15,874 bases of DNA from Nitrospirota bacterium (GTDB lineage: Bacteria; Nitrospirota; Thermodesulfovibrionia; Thermodesulfovibrionales; Magnetobacteriaceae), in assembly GCA_015233265.1 (NCBI GenBank), contig JADFXZ010000038.1:1-15874 (forward strand), read 5' to 3'. This document shows, one piece after another, positions 8,219-15,632 of the stretch (within the stretch, counting starts at the first letter, position 1; every line of letters starts with the position of its first letter). Made by a program: the position numbers and the translations under genes. The notes under the pieces were generated by a model. The model was given only the letters and a program-made list of their open reading frames with translations. It did not search any database and had not been told where the DNA came from.

Positions 8219-8335
8219 CGTAATTTAAAGTAATTTAAAAAATGTGCCTGTTCGATTTCCTAACACAGCTCGCCGCTGATAAGGAAGTGTCAATTTGAGT
8301 CAAGAGATACCACTTCTGCCAAGTTCCCCACGTCC
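8219..8335 (-). other. Spacer between rho and the oligosaccharyltransferase gene with AT-rich tandem repeat
   Basis: A 117-nt gap. Reading on the minus strand, a weak dyad GAAGTG/CACTTC has a loop of about 21 nt and no U-run, so it is not a convincing intrinsic terminator. A perfect TTGACA occurs inside this dyad, but no good -10 lies 16-18 nt further on. Next to the start codon a 10-bp unit, (A/G)TAATTTAAA on the plus strand, is repeated in tandem at 8221-8239, where a ribosome-binding site would be expected. Confidence 0.4.
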
Positions 8336-9595
8336 CTACTTATTCATCATATCGAGAAACTCTTTATTAGCCTTTGTGTTTTTGAGTTTAGCTAGCAGAA
8401 ACTCCATGCTCTCTACACTGCTTAGTGGATTGAGCACCTTTCTAAGCACCCACATCTTGTTAAGCACCTCTTTGCTGACTAACAGCTCTTCTTTTCTTGT
8501 GCCGGAGGTATTAATATCTATGCTTGGGAATATCCTCTTGTCAACGAGTTTCCTGTCAAGGTGGAGTTCCATGTTGCCCGTGCCCTTGAACTCCTCGAAG
8601 ATTACGTCATCCATGCGGCTTCCTGTGTCAACTAGTGCTGTGGCAATAATAGTAAGGCTGCCGCCGTTTTCTATGTTTCTTGCCGTGCCGAAGAAGCGTT
8701 TTGGTTTTTGGAGAGCGTTGGCGTCAAGACCGCCGGAGAGTACCTTGCCGCTTGCTGGAATTACGGCGTTATATGCCCTTGCCAGTCGGGTGATACTGTC
8801 AAGCAGGATTACTACGTCTTTTTTGCACTCCACCTGCCTTTTTGCCCTGTTGATGACCATCTCGGCCACCTGGCAGTGCCTATGGGGTGGTTCGTCAAAG
8901 GTCGAGCCGATGATTTCGGCCTGCTGTACCTGGCGTTTCCAGTCGGTTACTTCCTCAGGACGTTCGTCGATTAGAAGTATTATCAGGTGTACTTCCTTGT
9001 GATTTGCCCGTATGGACTTGGCAATAGACTGCAAGAGCATGGTCTTGCCAGTTCTGGGGGCGGCAACAATCAGTCCTCTTTGTCCCTTGCCGATTGGGGC
9101 GATTAACTCCATGACGCGCGTGGAGTAGTCGGTAATGTCATACTCAAGGTGCAGCCTTTCTGTCGGGTAGTATGGCGTCAGATTGTCAAACAGAGGACGG
9201 GTGATGTTTTGTTCAGGTGCCTGATGGTTTATAGCCTCCACCTTCAAAAGGGCAAAATACCTCTCGTTTTCCTTTGGAGGGCGCACCTGCCCGGAGACAA
9301 GCTCACCGGTACGCAGATTAAAGCGCCTTATCTGTGAAGGCGAGACGTAGATGTCATCGGGGCCGGGCAGGTAGCTGTAGTCCGGTGACCGGAGAAAGCC
9401 AAACCCATCTGAGAGGATTTCGAGGACGCCTTCAGCAAACAAATTGCCGGTCTTTTCAGCCTGCGCCTGCAGAATTGCAAAAATCAGTTCCTGTTTCCTC
9501 ATGCTTGAGGCGCCTTCTACATTTAGTTCTTCGGCCACAACCGTTAACTCTTCGATATTGCCTTCCTGTAACTCGGTGATTGCGATATTGCTCAT
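8336..9595 (-). CDS. rho: Transcription termination factor Rho
   Basis: A 419-residue hexameric RNA-dependent ATPase that stops transcription at C-rich, ribosome-free RNA. The N-terminal Rho_N helices run to about residue 48. The cold-shock-like primary RNA-binding domain has DGFGFLR (63-69) and DDIYVSPSQIRRF (80-92). The ATPase core has the P-loop AAPRTGKT (178-185), Walker B VVILLDSITR (261-270) and the Q/R-loop region LSGGLDANALQKPKRFFG (286-303). Length and order are standard. The P-loop has AAP where APP is commoner, a conservative change. The ATG has a good Shine-Dalgarno (AAGGAG, 9603-9608) with 7-nt spacing. The oligosaccharyltransferase gene follows on the same strand. Repeats and a possible -10 (TATACT) lie in the leader, and since rho is autoregulated in well-studied bacteria, control there would be unsurprising. 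Confidence 0.98.
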   Translation of the reverse strand: MSNIAITELQEGNIEELTVVAEELNVEGASSMRKQELIFAILQAQAEKTGNLFAEGVLEILSDGFGFLRSPDYSYLPGPDDIYVSPSQIRRFNLRTGELVSGQVRPPKENERYFALLKVEAINHQAPEQNITRPLFDNLTPYYPTERLHLEYDITDYSTRVMELIAPIGKGQRGLIVAAPRTGKTMLLQSIAKSIRANHKEVHLIILLIDERPEEVTDWKRQVQQAEIIGSTFDEPPHRHCQVAEMVINRAKRQVECKKDVVILLDSITRLARAYNAVIPASGKVLSGGLDANALQKPKRFFGTARNIENGGSLTIIATALVDTGSRMDDVIFEEFKGTGNMELHLDRKLVDKRIFPSIDINTSGTRKEELLVSKEVLNKMWVLRKVLNPLSSVESMEFLLAKLKNTKANKEFLDMMNK

Positions 9596-9657
9596 TGGTG
9601 GACTCCTTATTTTTTTGCAGTATACCTTTTTTCCCTGCAGAGTTAGAGATTAATATC

Positions 9658-9713
9658 TATTCCCTTATAAAGTTATTCCCTTCTAAGCTATTTGCGGCTC
9701 AATTTGCGGCTTG
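9658..9713. repeat. Two adjacent short tandem repeats upstream of rho
   Basis: TATTCCCTT(A/C)TAAAG-like units start at 9658 and 9674 (period 16). Immediately after, ATTTGCGGCT-like units occur twice with a period of 12 (about 9690-9713). Both pairs lie 60-120 nt upstream of the rho start codon. They may be operator half-sites or leader-RNA elements; nothing here decides which. Confidence 0.55.
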
Positions 9714-9995
9714 TTATGATTTTCATGCCGGCGGGCATTGCCGCATCGGGCACACACCCCTTCGTTGGGCAACCCCTCTATTATGATTATTTGCGAAAAC
9801 CTTCAACTCACACTACATACTCTATCGTTTACAACATGCACACCCAACTCAGAGCACGCATGTATTTAACATACACAAAAAAAATATATTTGTCAATATT
9901 ATTTTTGTGCTTGTTTAAGTACCAGAAAATTTATTAATATAAACAGGGTTTGTCGCAGGGGTGTGCTATAAATATGCCTTGAGGAGCCGCGGATA

Positions 9996-10011
9996 TGGCT
10001 GTCCCGTTGCT
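9996..10011 (+). promoter_or_regulatory. Candidate sigma-54 promoter for the histidine kinase operon
   Basis: TGGCTG, five bases, then TTGCT match the -24/-12 layout TGGCAC-N5-TTGC. The invariant GG (9997-9998) and GC (10009-10010) are at the correct spacing. The last two bases of the -24 box deviate. Transcription would start near 10022 and leave a leader of about 110 nt. A sigma-70-type extended -10 just upstream (9964-9972) is an alternative. Confidence 0.4.
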
Positions 10012-10131
10012 GCGTTGACAAGGCTGGAGTTGGCCCCGGCTGACATGGTCTGCTGACTTGAAGTATCCCCATGCTATGAGCGGCATACTCACTCGTCGTA
10101 TGAGATGATGTGATTGGAAGGACACAAATTT

Positions 10132-11703
10132 ATGAAGAGCACTGTTAATATAAAGATTATATTGTCGTTGAGCGCCCTGCTAGTGGTTGGCGCCCTGATT
10201 TTCTGGTATAAGTTCATATTTCGGACAAACGAGGAAATACTTAACAAGGCTACGGAAGAGGCCGTGTACACTATCGAGATAGTCAGAAACAGCATCAGAT
10301 ACAATATGATGCTAAATCATGGCGAAGTCATCCAGAATATACTTGAAAACACCTCTTCAGCTATCCCTCACACGGCTATCAGGGTAATTGACCACAAGGG
10401 AAACATCAGGTTCTCCTCAGACAAAAATGACCTTGGCAAGTCCATACCTGCTGATTCATTAATCTGCAAGGAGTGCCATGTAATAGACAGTAAAATCACC
10501 CTTAAAGACACAGGCAGGAATTACTTCATCACAGACATGGGCAGCCGTGGCCGCGTATTGAAGTCCTTTATCCCCGTCAAGAACGAACCGTCGTGTTCAT
10601 CCGCCGCTTGCCACGTCCACACGCCGGATGCCCCAATAAACGGCATCATAGAGGCGGAGTTTTCTATGTCGCAATTAGATAAGAAATTCAGAGATAAAAC
10701 CCTTGATGTCGCTATACTTGGAGTTATTTTTCTTGCCCTGATTGCCGTCACCCTATATCTGTTGTTGTTGAGATTTGTTACCAAGCCTGTAGTCTTAATA
10801 TCCGAGGGCATAAAGATGGTAACCAGGGGCTACTACGGTCATACGATAGACGTTCGTGCCAAAGATGAGGTCGGCTCATTGGGACATGACTACAACGACA
10901 TGACAAAAGAACTCAAGGCTGGCAGAAATGAACTTGAGGATAAGACCAGGGCACTCTCGGAGATAATGGAACAAAAGGCAATCGAAGTCAGAAAGACCCA
11001 GAAGCAGTACATGTACACAGAGAAACTAGCATCTCTGGGCAGAATGGCCGCCAGTGTGGCCCACGAACTCAACAGCCCCCTTACCGGCATAATCGTGTTT
11101 GCCAGGTTAATGGCAAAGCGCATCTCCCTGGATAACAAGGCCGACCAGGACGACCTCAAGGTCATTGTCGAACAGGCCGAGAAGTGCTCTAATATCATTG
11201 CTGTACTGCTTGGATATTCGCGGACAATCCCCTCGGACAACCTTTCCATGTATGTCAACAAGGCAATAGATAACGCACTAAATATCCTTAAAAATCAGTC
11301 AAAGTTTTATAACGTGGTAGTTGAGAAGGACTTTGACCCGATGCTTCCGCGCATACAAGGCGACCAGTCACAAATTGAGCAGGTATTTATAAATCTCCTG
11401 ATAAACGCCTCAGACGCGATGAACAACAAGGGAAAGATTATAATCCGGACAAGGACATTTACCGAGGATACCAACGAAATGGTCGAGATAGAGTTTACAG
11501 ACAGCGGCCCCGGCATCCCTGTAGATTATCTCGATAAGATATTCGAGCCATTTTATACGACAAAACCAGAGGGAAAGGGCACCGGTCTGGGGCTGGCTGT
11601 GAGCAAGGGCATTGTCCAAAACTCGGGAGGCCGCATATTCGTCAAAAGCAAGACCGGCGAAGGGGCAAGTTTTTTTATACATTTACCAGTGAATAAGGCG
11701 TAA
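10132..11703 (+). CDS. Membrane sensor histidine kinase with periplasmic c-type haem motifs
   Basis: A 523-residue kinase counted from the ATG at 10132, chosen because GGAAGGA (10116-10122) is spaced for it; an in-frame TTG at 10114 overlaps that site. TM1 lies at about 7-27. The periplasmic domain (about 30-190) contains CKECH (Cys112, Cys115, His116), an exact CXXCH haem-attachment motif. CSSAACH (Cys155, Cys160, His161) is CX4CH, the spacing known from some haems of cytochrome c3. TM2 lies at about 192-214, then HAMP (to about 265) and a coiled coil. HisKA follows with phospho-acceptor His311 (SVAHELNSPL). The ATPase domain has N-box NLLINASDAM (421-430), G1 DSGPGIP (457-463), F-box FEPFYTTKPEGKG and G2 GTGLGLAVSKG (483-493). 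The architecture resembles NtrB/ZraS-class kinases that usually pair with sigma-54 response regulators. No response regulator is present in the window. Ligand or redox sensing is inferred. Confidence 0.92.
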   Translation: MKSTVNIKIILSLSALLVVGALIFWYKFIFRTNEEILNKATEEAVYTIEIVRNSIRYNMMLNHGEVIQNILENTSSAIPHTAIRVIDHKGNIRFSSDKNDLGKSIPADSLICKECHVIDSKITLKDTGRNYFITDMGSRGRVLKSFIPVKNEPSCSSAACHVHTPDAPINGIIEAEFSMSQLDKKFRDKTLDVAILGVIFLALIAVTLYLLLLRFVTKPVVLISEGIKMVTRGYYGHTIDVRAKDEVGSLGHDYNDMTKELKAGRNELEDKTRALSEIMEQKAIEVRKTQKQYMYTEKLASLGRMAASVAHELNSPLTGIIVFARLMAKRISLDNKADQDDLKVIVEQAEKCSNIIAVLLGYSRTIPSDNLSMYVNKAIDNALNILKNQSKFYNVVVEKDFDPMLPRIQGDQSQIEQVFINLLINASDAMNNKGKIIIRTRTFTEDTNEMVEIEFTDSGPGIPVDYLDKIFEPFYTTKPEGKGTGLGLAVSKGIVQNSGGRIFVKSKTGEGASFFIHLPVNKA

Positions 11704-11727
11704 AATCCCCTGCAGAATCGCCTTGTC

Positions 11728-12582
11728 GTGCATAAACTATCCGATAAACTTAGACAAACAAGCGCTAAACTGAAAGACGCCGGCATCAGGGACTCAGAAA
11801 AAGAGGCCGAAGCGCTCCTGTGTCTTGCTCTGAACATCGATAAATCCACACTGTATTGCCGCGATTTTAGTGAACTTGCAGCAGATACCGGTGCGCTTGC
11901 CAGCAAACTCGACTCACTAACAGCACGCAGGCTGCAAAGGCAGCCCATAGCGTACATCATCGGAGAGACCGAATTCTTTGGCCTGACTTTAACCGTCGGC
12001 ACAGGTGTGCTGATTCCCCGCCCCGAGACAGAGCTGCTTGTGGAGATGCTGACAGGGATTATCAAGGGCTGGCTGCCTGCGCTTAATATCCTTGACCTGT
12101 GTACGGGAAGCGGCTGCATAGCTGTGGCGCTTGCAAAACAATTCCCCGACTCAATCGTCGACGCGGTCGATATATCTGAGGTTGCCCTGAGATACGCCGC
12201 CCTCAACGCTGCCGCCAACGATATTAGAAACATAAGTTTTCATGTGGGCAGCCTGTATGGACCTGTGCAAGGCAAGGCATTCGATGTAATCGTCGCCAAT
12301 CCCCCGTATATAAAGACAGCAGATTTAGACCTTCTCGAGCCGGAGATTGCCCTGTATGAACCTGTGGAGGCCCTCGATGGCGGCCCGGACGGCCTACGCT
12401 TCTACAGAGAAATAATCACAGCCGCTAAAAGCCACCTAAACGCTGGCGGCATCATGGCATTTGAGCTTGGCGACACACTGGCTCACGGCGTGATGGAAAT
12501 TGCCCGTGCGGCAGGCTTTCACAACCTGAGCATCAGGCTAGATTACTCATCGGTTGAGAGATTTCTGATAATCGATGGATAA
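11728..12582 (+). CDS. prmC: Peptide chain release factor N5-glutamine methyltransferase
   Basis: A 284-residue SAM-dependent enzyme that methylates the Gln of the GGQ motif in release factors RF1 and RF2, improving peptide release. Visible features are a helical N-terminal domain ending in RQPIAYIIGETEFFG (71-85), then VLIPRPETE (94-102). SAM-binding LDLCTGSGCIAVALA (122-136) and the substrate-Gln motif NPPYI (191-195) follow. Length and order are standard for the family. The start is a GTG 24 nt after the kinase stop, without an obvious Shine-Dalgarno, and translational coupling is likely. The last 8 nt overlap uvrC. prmC most often neighbours prfA; here it lies between a sensor kinase and uvrC. 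Confidence 0.95.
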   Translation: MHKLSDKLRQTSAKLKDAGIRDSEKEAEALLCLALNIDKSTLYCRDFSELAADTGALASKLDSLTARRLQRQPIAYIIGETEFFGLTLTVGTGVLIPRPETELLVEMLTGIIKGWLPALNILDLCTGSGCIAVALAKQFPDSIVDAVDISEVALRYAALNAAANDIRNISFHVGSLYGPVQGKAFDVIVANPPYIKTADLDLLEPEIALYEPVEALDGGPDGLRFYREIITAAKSHLNAGGIMAFELGDTLAHGVMEIARAAGFHNLSIRLDYSSVERFLIIDG

Positions 12583-14380
12583 ACCAATAGAAAAACTTGC
12601 GGGTGTGCCGCCATCCCCCGGCGTCTATCTCTTTAAAAACACTAAAGAAAAGGTACTCTATGTCGGTAAGGCACGAAGTCTCAGAAACCGCCTGCGGAGT
12701 TATTTCCACAAAAGTATCTCAGGCGACCAGAGAAAATCCGCCCTTGTTGAGGAGGCCGCGGATTTCTCCTTCGTCGTCACACAAAACGAGATAGAGGCGC
12801 TGGCGCTTGAGTCTAATTTCATTAAGCAGTACAGGCCTAAGTATAATGTCATCCTCAAAGACGACAAGAACTATCCCTACCTGAAGATAACCGTGACTCA
12901 ACAGTGGCCGGGTGTGGAGGTAGTGCGGCGTTTTGACCACGGTGGAGATGTATATATCGGGCCATATGTCTCGTCGCGCGGGATGAGGCAGACGCTGGAT
13001 TTCATCAGAAAGTATTTCCTGATCAGGACATGCAGGTACAAAATCGAAAACCTGACGCGGCCATGTGTTGAGTATCAGATAGGGCAGTGCGGCGCGCCGT
13101 GCGTTGGGCTGATAAGCAAAGAGGACTACAAGGCGGTTGTCGATGAGGTGATAGGATTTCTAAAAGGTGACAACCAGTCGCTGCTTTCCTCCCTCACTAA
13201 CAAAATGCACGCCCATTCAGAGGCGCTGGAGTTTGAGAAGGCCGCCCTTTTGAGAGACAAAATCGCGGCAATACGCGGCACATGGGAGACTCAAAAGGTA
13301 ATAGATCCTGCCCTTGCCGACTCCGATGTAATTGGTTTTTATGCCGCGGGGGGAGAGGGCATGTTTAATGTATTTTTCATACGGGGGGGCGTGCTGGCGG
13401 CTGTCAAGGATTTCTATATAAAAGACCTCAAGGGGCTTGCCTATAAGCAGCTCCTTTATACGTTTATCGAGCAGTTCTACAATAAAGACATCATCCCGCC
13501 GCAGCGCATAATAGTCTCGCAGAAACCGTCCCAGCCGGGGGCGCTTCGGGCATGGCTGAAAAAGAGAAAGGGAGGCCCTGTAGAGATAGTAACTGCGTTG
13601 CGCCCCACTGGCACCTCCGACGACATTCTGAACATGGCCAACGAAACCGCAAAGAGAAACCTGTCTTTGAAGCGCGGCACCCCAGAGACTGCCATCATGG
13701 AGGAATTAGCCAGCAGACTAAATCTCTCAGAGGTGCCCACAGATATAGGGGCATTTGATATCTCGACAATATCTGGCAGCGAATCGGCGGGTGCCTTTAT
13801 ACGCTGGAGAGATGGCCGCTTTGAAAGGGATTCATACAGACGGCTTAAAATAAAAACCGTTACCGGCGTGGACGACTATTCGATGATGACGGAGATATTT
13901 ACGAGGGTTGCCAAGAACCTTGGGGATGACTTCCCCACGCTCCTTGTCATCGATGGCGGGAAGGGGCAGCTTGGCAGCGCCCTAAGCGCGTTGAGACAGT
14001 TAAATAAAGAAGGTCTTTTTGCGCAGAGGGCTATTACTATCATCTCGATAGCGAAAAACCCTGACAGGGTATTTATACCCGGGGCACTCAGGGGGATAAG
14101 TCTTGAGGACGGCGCACAATCCTCGCTATTTCTAAAGCGCATCAGGGATGAGGTGCACCGGTTTGCGATAACCTATCACAGGAAACTTAGAGACCAGAGA
14201 ATGAAACGCTCCCAGCTTGAGGCTATTAAGGGCGTATCGAAAAATAGAAGGCTTGAGCTGCTGAGGCACTTCGACGGCATAGAGGCTATAAGAAACGCAA
14301 AGGCAGAAGAGATAGCGGCATTAAAAGGCTTTAATCTAAAACTAGCTCAGAGCATCCTCAAAGAGTTACAAATCCCCTAA
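12575..14380 (+). CDS. uvrC: Excinuclease ABC subunit C
   Basis: A 601-residue nuclease that makes both incisions around bulky DNA lesions with UvrAB. The N-terminal GIY-YIG nuclease has GVY (16-18), LYVGKA (28-33), Arg39 and Glu77 in NEIEALALE. Four cysteines (153, 164, 172, 176) match the iron-sulfur cluster pattern described for UvrC. A UVR segment that contacts UvrB lies near 214-233 (HSEALEFEKAALLRDK). The C-terminal RNase H-like nuclease has AFDIS (Asp395), VIDGGKGQ (Asp460) and HRFAI (His528), the expected DDH triad. Two helix-hairpin-helix motifs close the protein (about 547-598). The ATG overlaps the end of prmC (ATGGATAA), so the two are translationally coupled. Nothing looks degenerate. 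Confidence 0.97.
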   Translation: MDKPIEKLAGVPPSPGVYLFKNTKEKVLYVGKARSLRNRLRSYFHKSISGDQRKSALVEEAADFSFVVTQNEIEALALESNFIKQYRPKYNVILKDDKNYPYLKITVTQQWPGVEVVRRFDHGGDVYIGPYVSSRGMRQTLDFIRKYFLIRTCRYKIENLTRPCVEYQIGQCGAPCVGLISKEDYKAVVDEVIGFLKGDNQSLLSSLTNKMHAHSEALEFEKAALLRDKIAAIRGTWETQKVIDPALADSDVIGFYAAGGEGMFNVFFIRGGVLAAVKDFYIKDLKGLAYKQLLYTFIEQFYNKDIIPPQRIIVSQKPSQPGALRAWLKKRKGGPVEIVTALRPTGTSDDILNMANETAKRNLSLKRGTPETAIMEELASRLNLSEVPTDIGAFDISTISGSESAGAFIRWRDGRFERDSYRRLKIKTVTGVDDYSMMTEIFTRVAKNLGDDFPTLLVIDGGKGQLGSALSALRQLNKEGLFAQRAITIISIAKNPDRVFIPGALRGISLEDGAQSSLFLKRIRDEVHRFAITYHRKLRDQRMKRSQLEAIKGVSKNRRLELLRHFDGIEAIRNAKAEEIAALKGFNLKLAQSILKELQIP

Positions 14381-14390
14381 AAGACGAGGT

Positions 14391-14470
14391 CAAGGAGGCG
14401 CGCCTCCTTGCGGGAGTCTGAGGGCAGCGCCCTCAATGTCTGGGTCTTAGGGGACGGAAAGCCCGTCCCC
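14391..14470. repeat. Cluster of three consecutive strong inverted repeats (bidirectional terminator or REP-like element)
   Basis: The gap between uvrC and the converging flagellin gene holds three hairpins. The first is a perfect 20-bp palindrome (14391-14410) with arms CAAGGAGGCG/CGCCTCCTTG. The second is GAGGGC-AGC-GCCCTC (14420-14434). The third is GGGGACGG, a 5-nt loop, and CCGTCCCC (14450-14470). None is followed by a long U-run on either strand, so classic intrinsic termination is not clear. The stems could still block RNase digestion, help bidirectional termination, or form a REP-like repeat found elsewhere in the genome. Confidence 0.75.
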
Positions 14471-14481
14471 ACCGGATAGAT

Positions 14482-15501
14482 TTACTGCAGGAGCTTCAGG
14501 ACGTTTTGCGGCAGTGAGTTTGCCTGTGCCAGGACGGAGATGCCAGCCTGTTGCAGTATATTGTATTTGGTCATGTTTGCTGTTTCCATTGCGAAGTCAG
14601 CGTCCATAATCCTTGACTTGGATGATAATGTGGCCTCGTTTACGGCGTCAATGTTGCTGATAACTGCGTTAAATTGGTTTGATTTAGCGCCCATGCTTGA
14701 CTTCGAGGCTATTACGATGTTTAATGCCCCATCGACTATGGCGATAGTGTTTGACGCCTTTGACCTATATCCACTTCCAGAAGTTGGATCGGCTACCTGA
14801 AGCGATGCAAGCCCTGTGTAGGTAATAGGTGCCTTCGCGGTATCGCTCCACGCATAAGCGGCCGCTGATTCATTAGCGACTAACAAGGCGTTAGCCACGC
14901 TTGCGGTGTATGTCGTGCCGGCTGCAGTGTGGATGTCTTTGAGATACATTATCGGCCCAAATTTCCCTTGTGCATTGAACGTGTTTCCACCCATGGCGTC
15001 TGTGTTCATCGAAACAAGCGATATTGCAACAGACGAGTCAGACGCAGTGTAGCTTGTAAATATGCGCGAAGTGAAGAGTCCGGATAGGAGCTTGTTATTG
15101 TTGAACTTGGTCTGTTCGGCGATTCCACCTATCTGTTCGATTAAGGCGTCAACTTCCATTTGCATGTTAGAGATATCTGTGACACCGTACTGTCCGCTCA
15201 TCGCCTGAACGGCAAGCTCCCTTATTCTCTGCAGGTCATTGGTCATCTCATCCATGCCGCTTTCAGCTGTCTGCGCGATGGACAAACCATCTGCGGCGTT
15301 TCTCGAAGCTACAGTGAGTCCCCTTGTCTGTGAGTCCATCCTGGTAGCTATCGCAAGCCCTGCCGCGTCGTCCGCCGCCGAATTAATTCGATAACCTGAT
15401 GACAGACGCTGCATTGCCTGTGCTTGAGGGACCTGTGTCGATCTCAAGTTCCTCTGAGCATCGATTGACAAAATGTTCGTGTTGATTGTAAAACCAGCCA
15501 T
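14482..15501 (-). CDS. fliC: Flagellin
   Basis: A 339-residue filament protein secreted by the flagellar type III apparatus. The N-terminal D0/D1 region is canonical: INTNILSIDAQRNL (6-19), RLSSGYRINSAADDAAGLAI (32-51) and the D1 helix LQRIRELAVQA (90-100). The middle (about 140-275) is variable and rich in Ala, Ser and Thr. The C-terminal D0 has SRIMDADFAMETANMTK (296-312) and ends VLKLLQ. At 339 residues it is on the short side, with a small outer domain. Two N-X-S/T sequons are visible, Asn210 (NES) in the variable region and Asn309 (NMT) in the conserved C-terminus. Neither has Asp or Glu at -2 as Campylobacter PglB prefers. GGAGGTG (15506-15512) precedes the ATG at good spacing, and a sigma-54 promoter lies upstream. 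Neighbouring genes are not flagellar, so this may be a stand-alone copy. Confidence 0.97.
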   Translation of the reverse strand: MAGFTINTNILSIDAQRNLRSTQVPQAQAMQRLSSGYRINSAADDAAGLAIATRMDSQTRGLTVASRNAADGLSIAQTAESGMDEMTNDLQRIRELAVQAMSGQYGVTDISNMQMEVDALIEQIGGIAEQTKFNNNKLLSGLFTSRIFTSYTASDSSVAISLVSMNTDAMGGNTFNAQGKFGPIMYLKDIHTAAGTTYTASVANALLVANESAAAYAWSDTAKAPITYTGLASLQVADPTSGSGYRSKASNTIAIVDGALNIVIASKSSMGAKSNQFNAVISNIDAVNEATLSSKSRIMDADFAMETANMTKYNILQQAGISVLAQANSLPQNVLKLLQ

Positions 15502-15632
15502 TGCACACCTCCATGCCTTGTTTAAATAGTTTAATTAATAACTTATGTAATCCAAACTGTTATCGCTATATATCTCCTTATTATCTGTCTAATTCACCTG
15601 GCCAACTTATCTGGCCCATCTGGGCACTATAC

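Larger units (their letters stand above)
9596..10131. promoter_or_regulatory. Divergent rho / histidine kinase intergenic region
   Basis: A 536-nt gene-free stretch. From the rho side: the Shine-Dalgarno; a TATACT -10-like hexamer (minus strand, about 9620-9625) with a poor -35; two tandem direct repeats (9658-9688 and about 9690-9713); and a GC-rich dyad-rich island (about 9725-9782). The middle (about 9860-9945) is very AT-rich. On the kinase side there is an extended -10, TG-C-TATAAA (9964-9972), and a sigma-54-like element at 9996-10011. GGAAGGA (10116-10122) is the kinase Shine-Dalgarno. Short open frames here have no recognisable product and no consistent start signals. I saw no tRNA, tmRNA or known riboswitch fold by eye. 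Confidence 0.6.

Noticed and set aside
8281..8320. Possible terminator after rho
   Set aside because: The dyad GAAGTG/CACTTC has a loop of about 21 nt and no U-run, too weak to call.
8295..9002. Long open frame on the plus strand (235 codons)
   Set aside because: It lies antisense inside rho, whose motifs are unmistakable. Its Ser/Leu-rich product matches nothing recognisable.
9720..9785. tRNA-like GC-rich segment
   Set aside because: I could not build a cloverleaf, and no T-loop consensus is present.
9580..9937. Small plus-strand frames in the rho/kinase gap
   Set aside because: They run through repeats, dyads and AT-rich promoter-like DNA, have no ribosome-binding sites, and give low-complexity products.
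9934..10125. Minus-strand 63-codon frame
   Set aside because: It covers the kinase promoter and leader; there is no Shine-Dalgarno and no recognisable motif.
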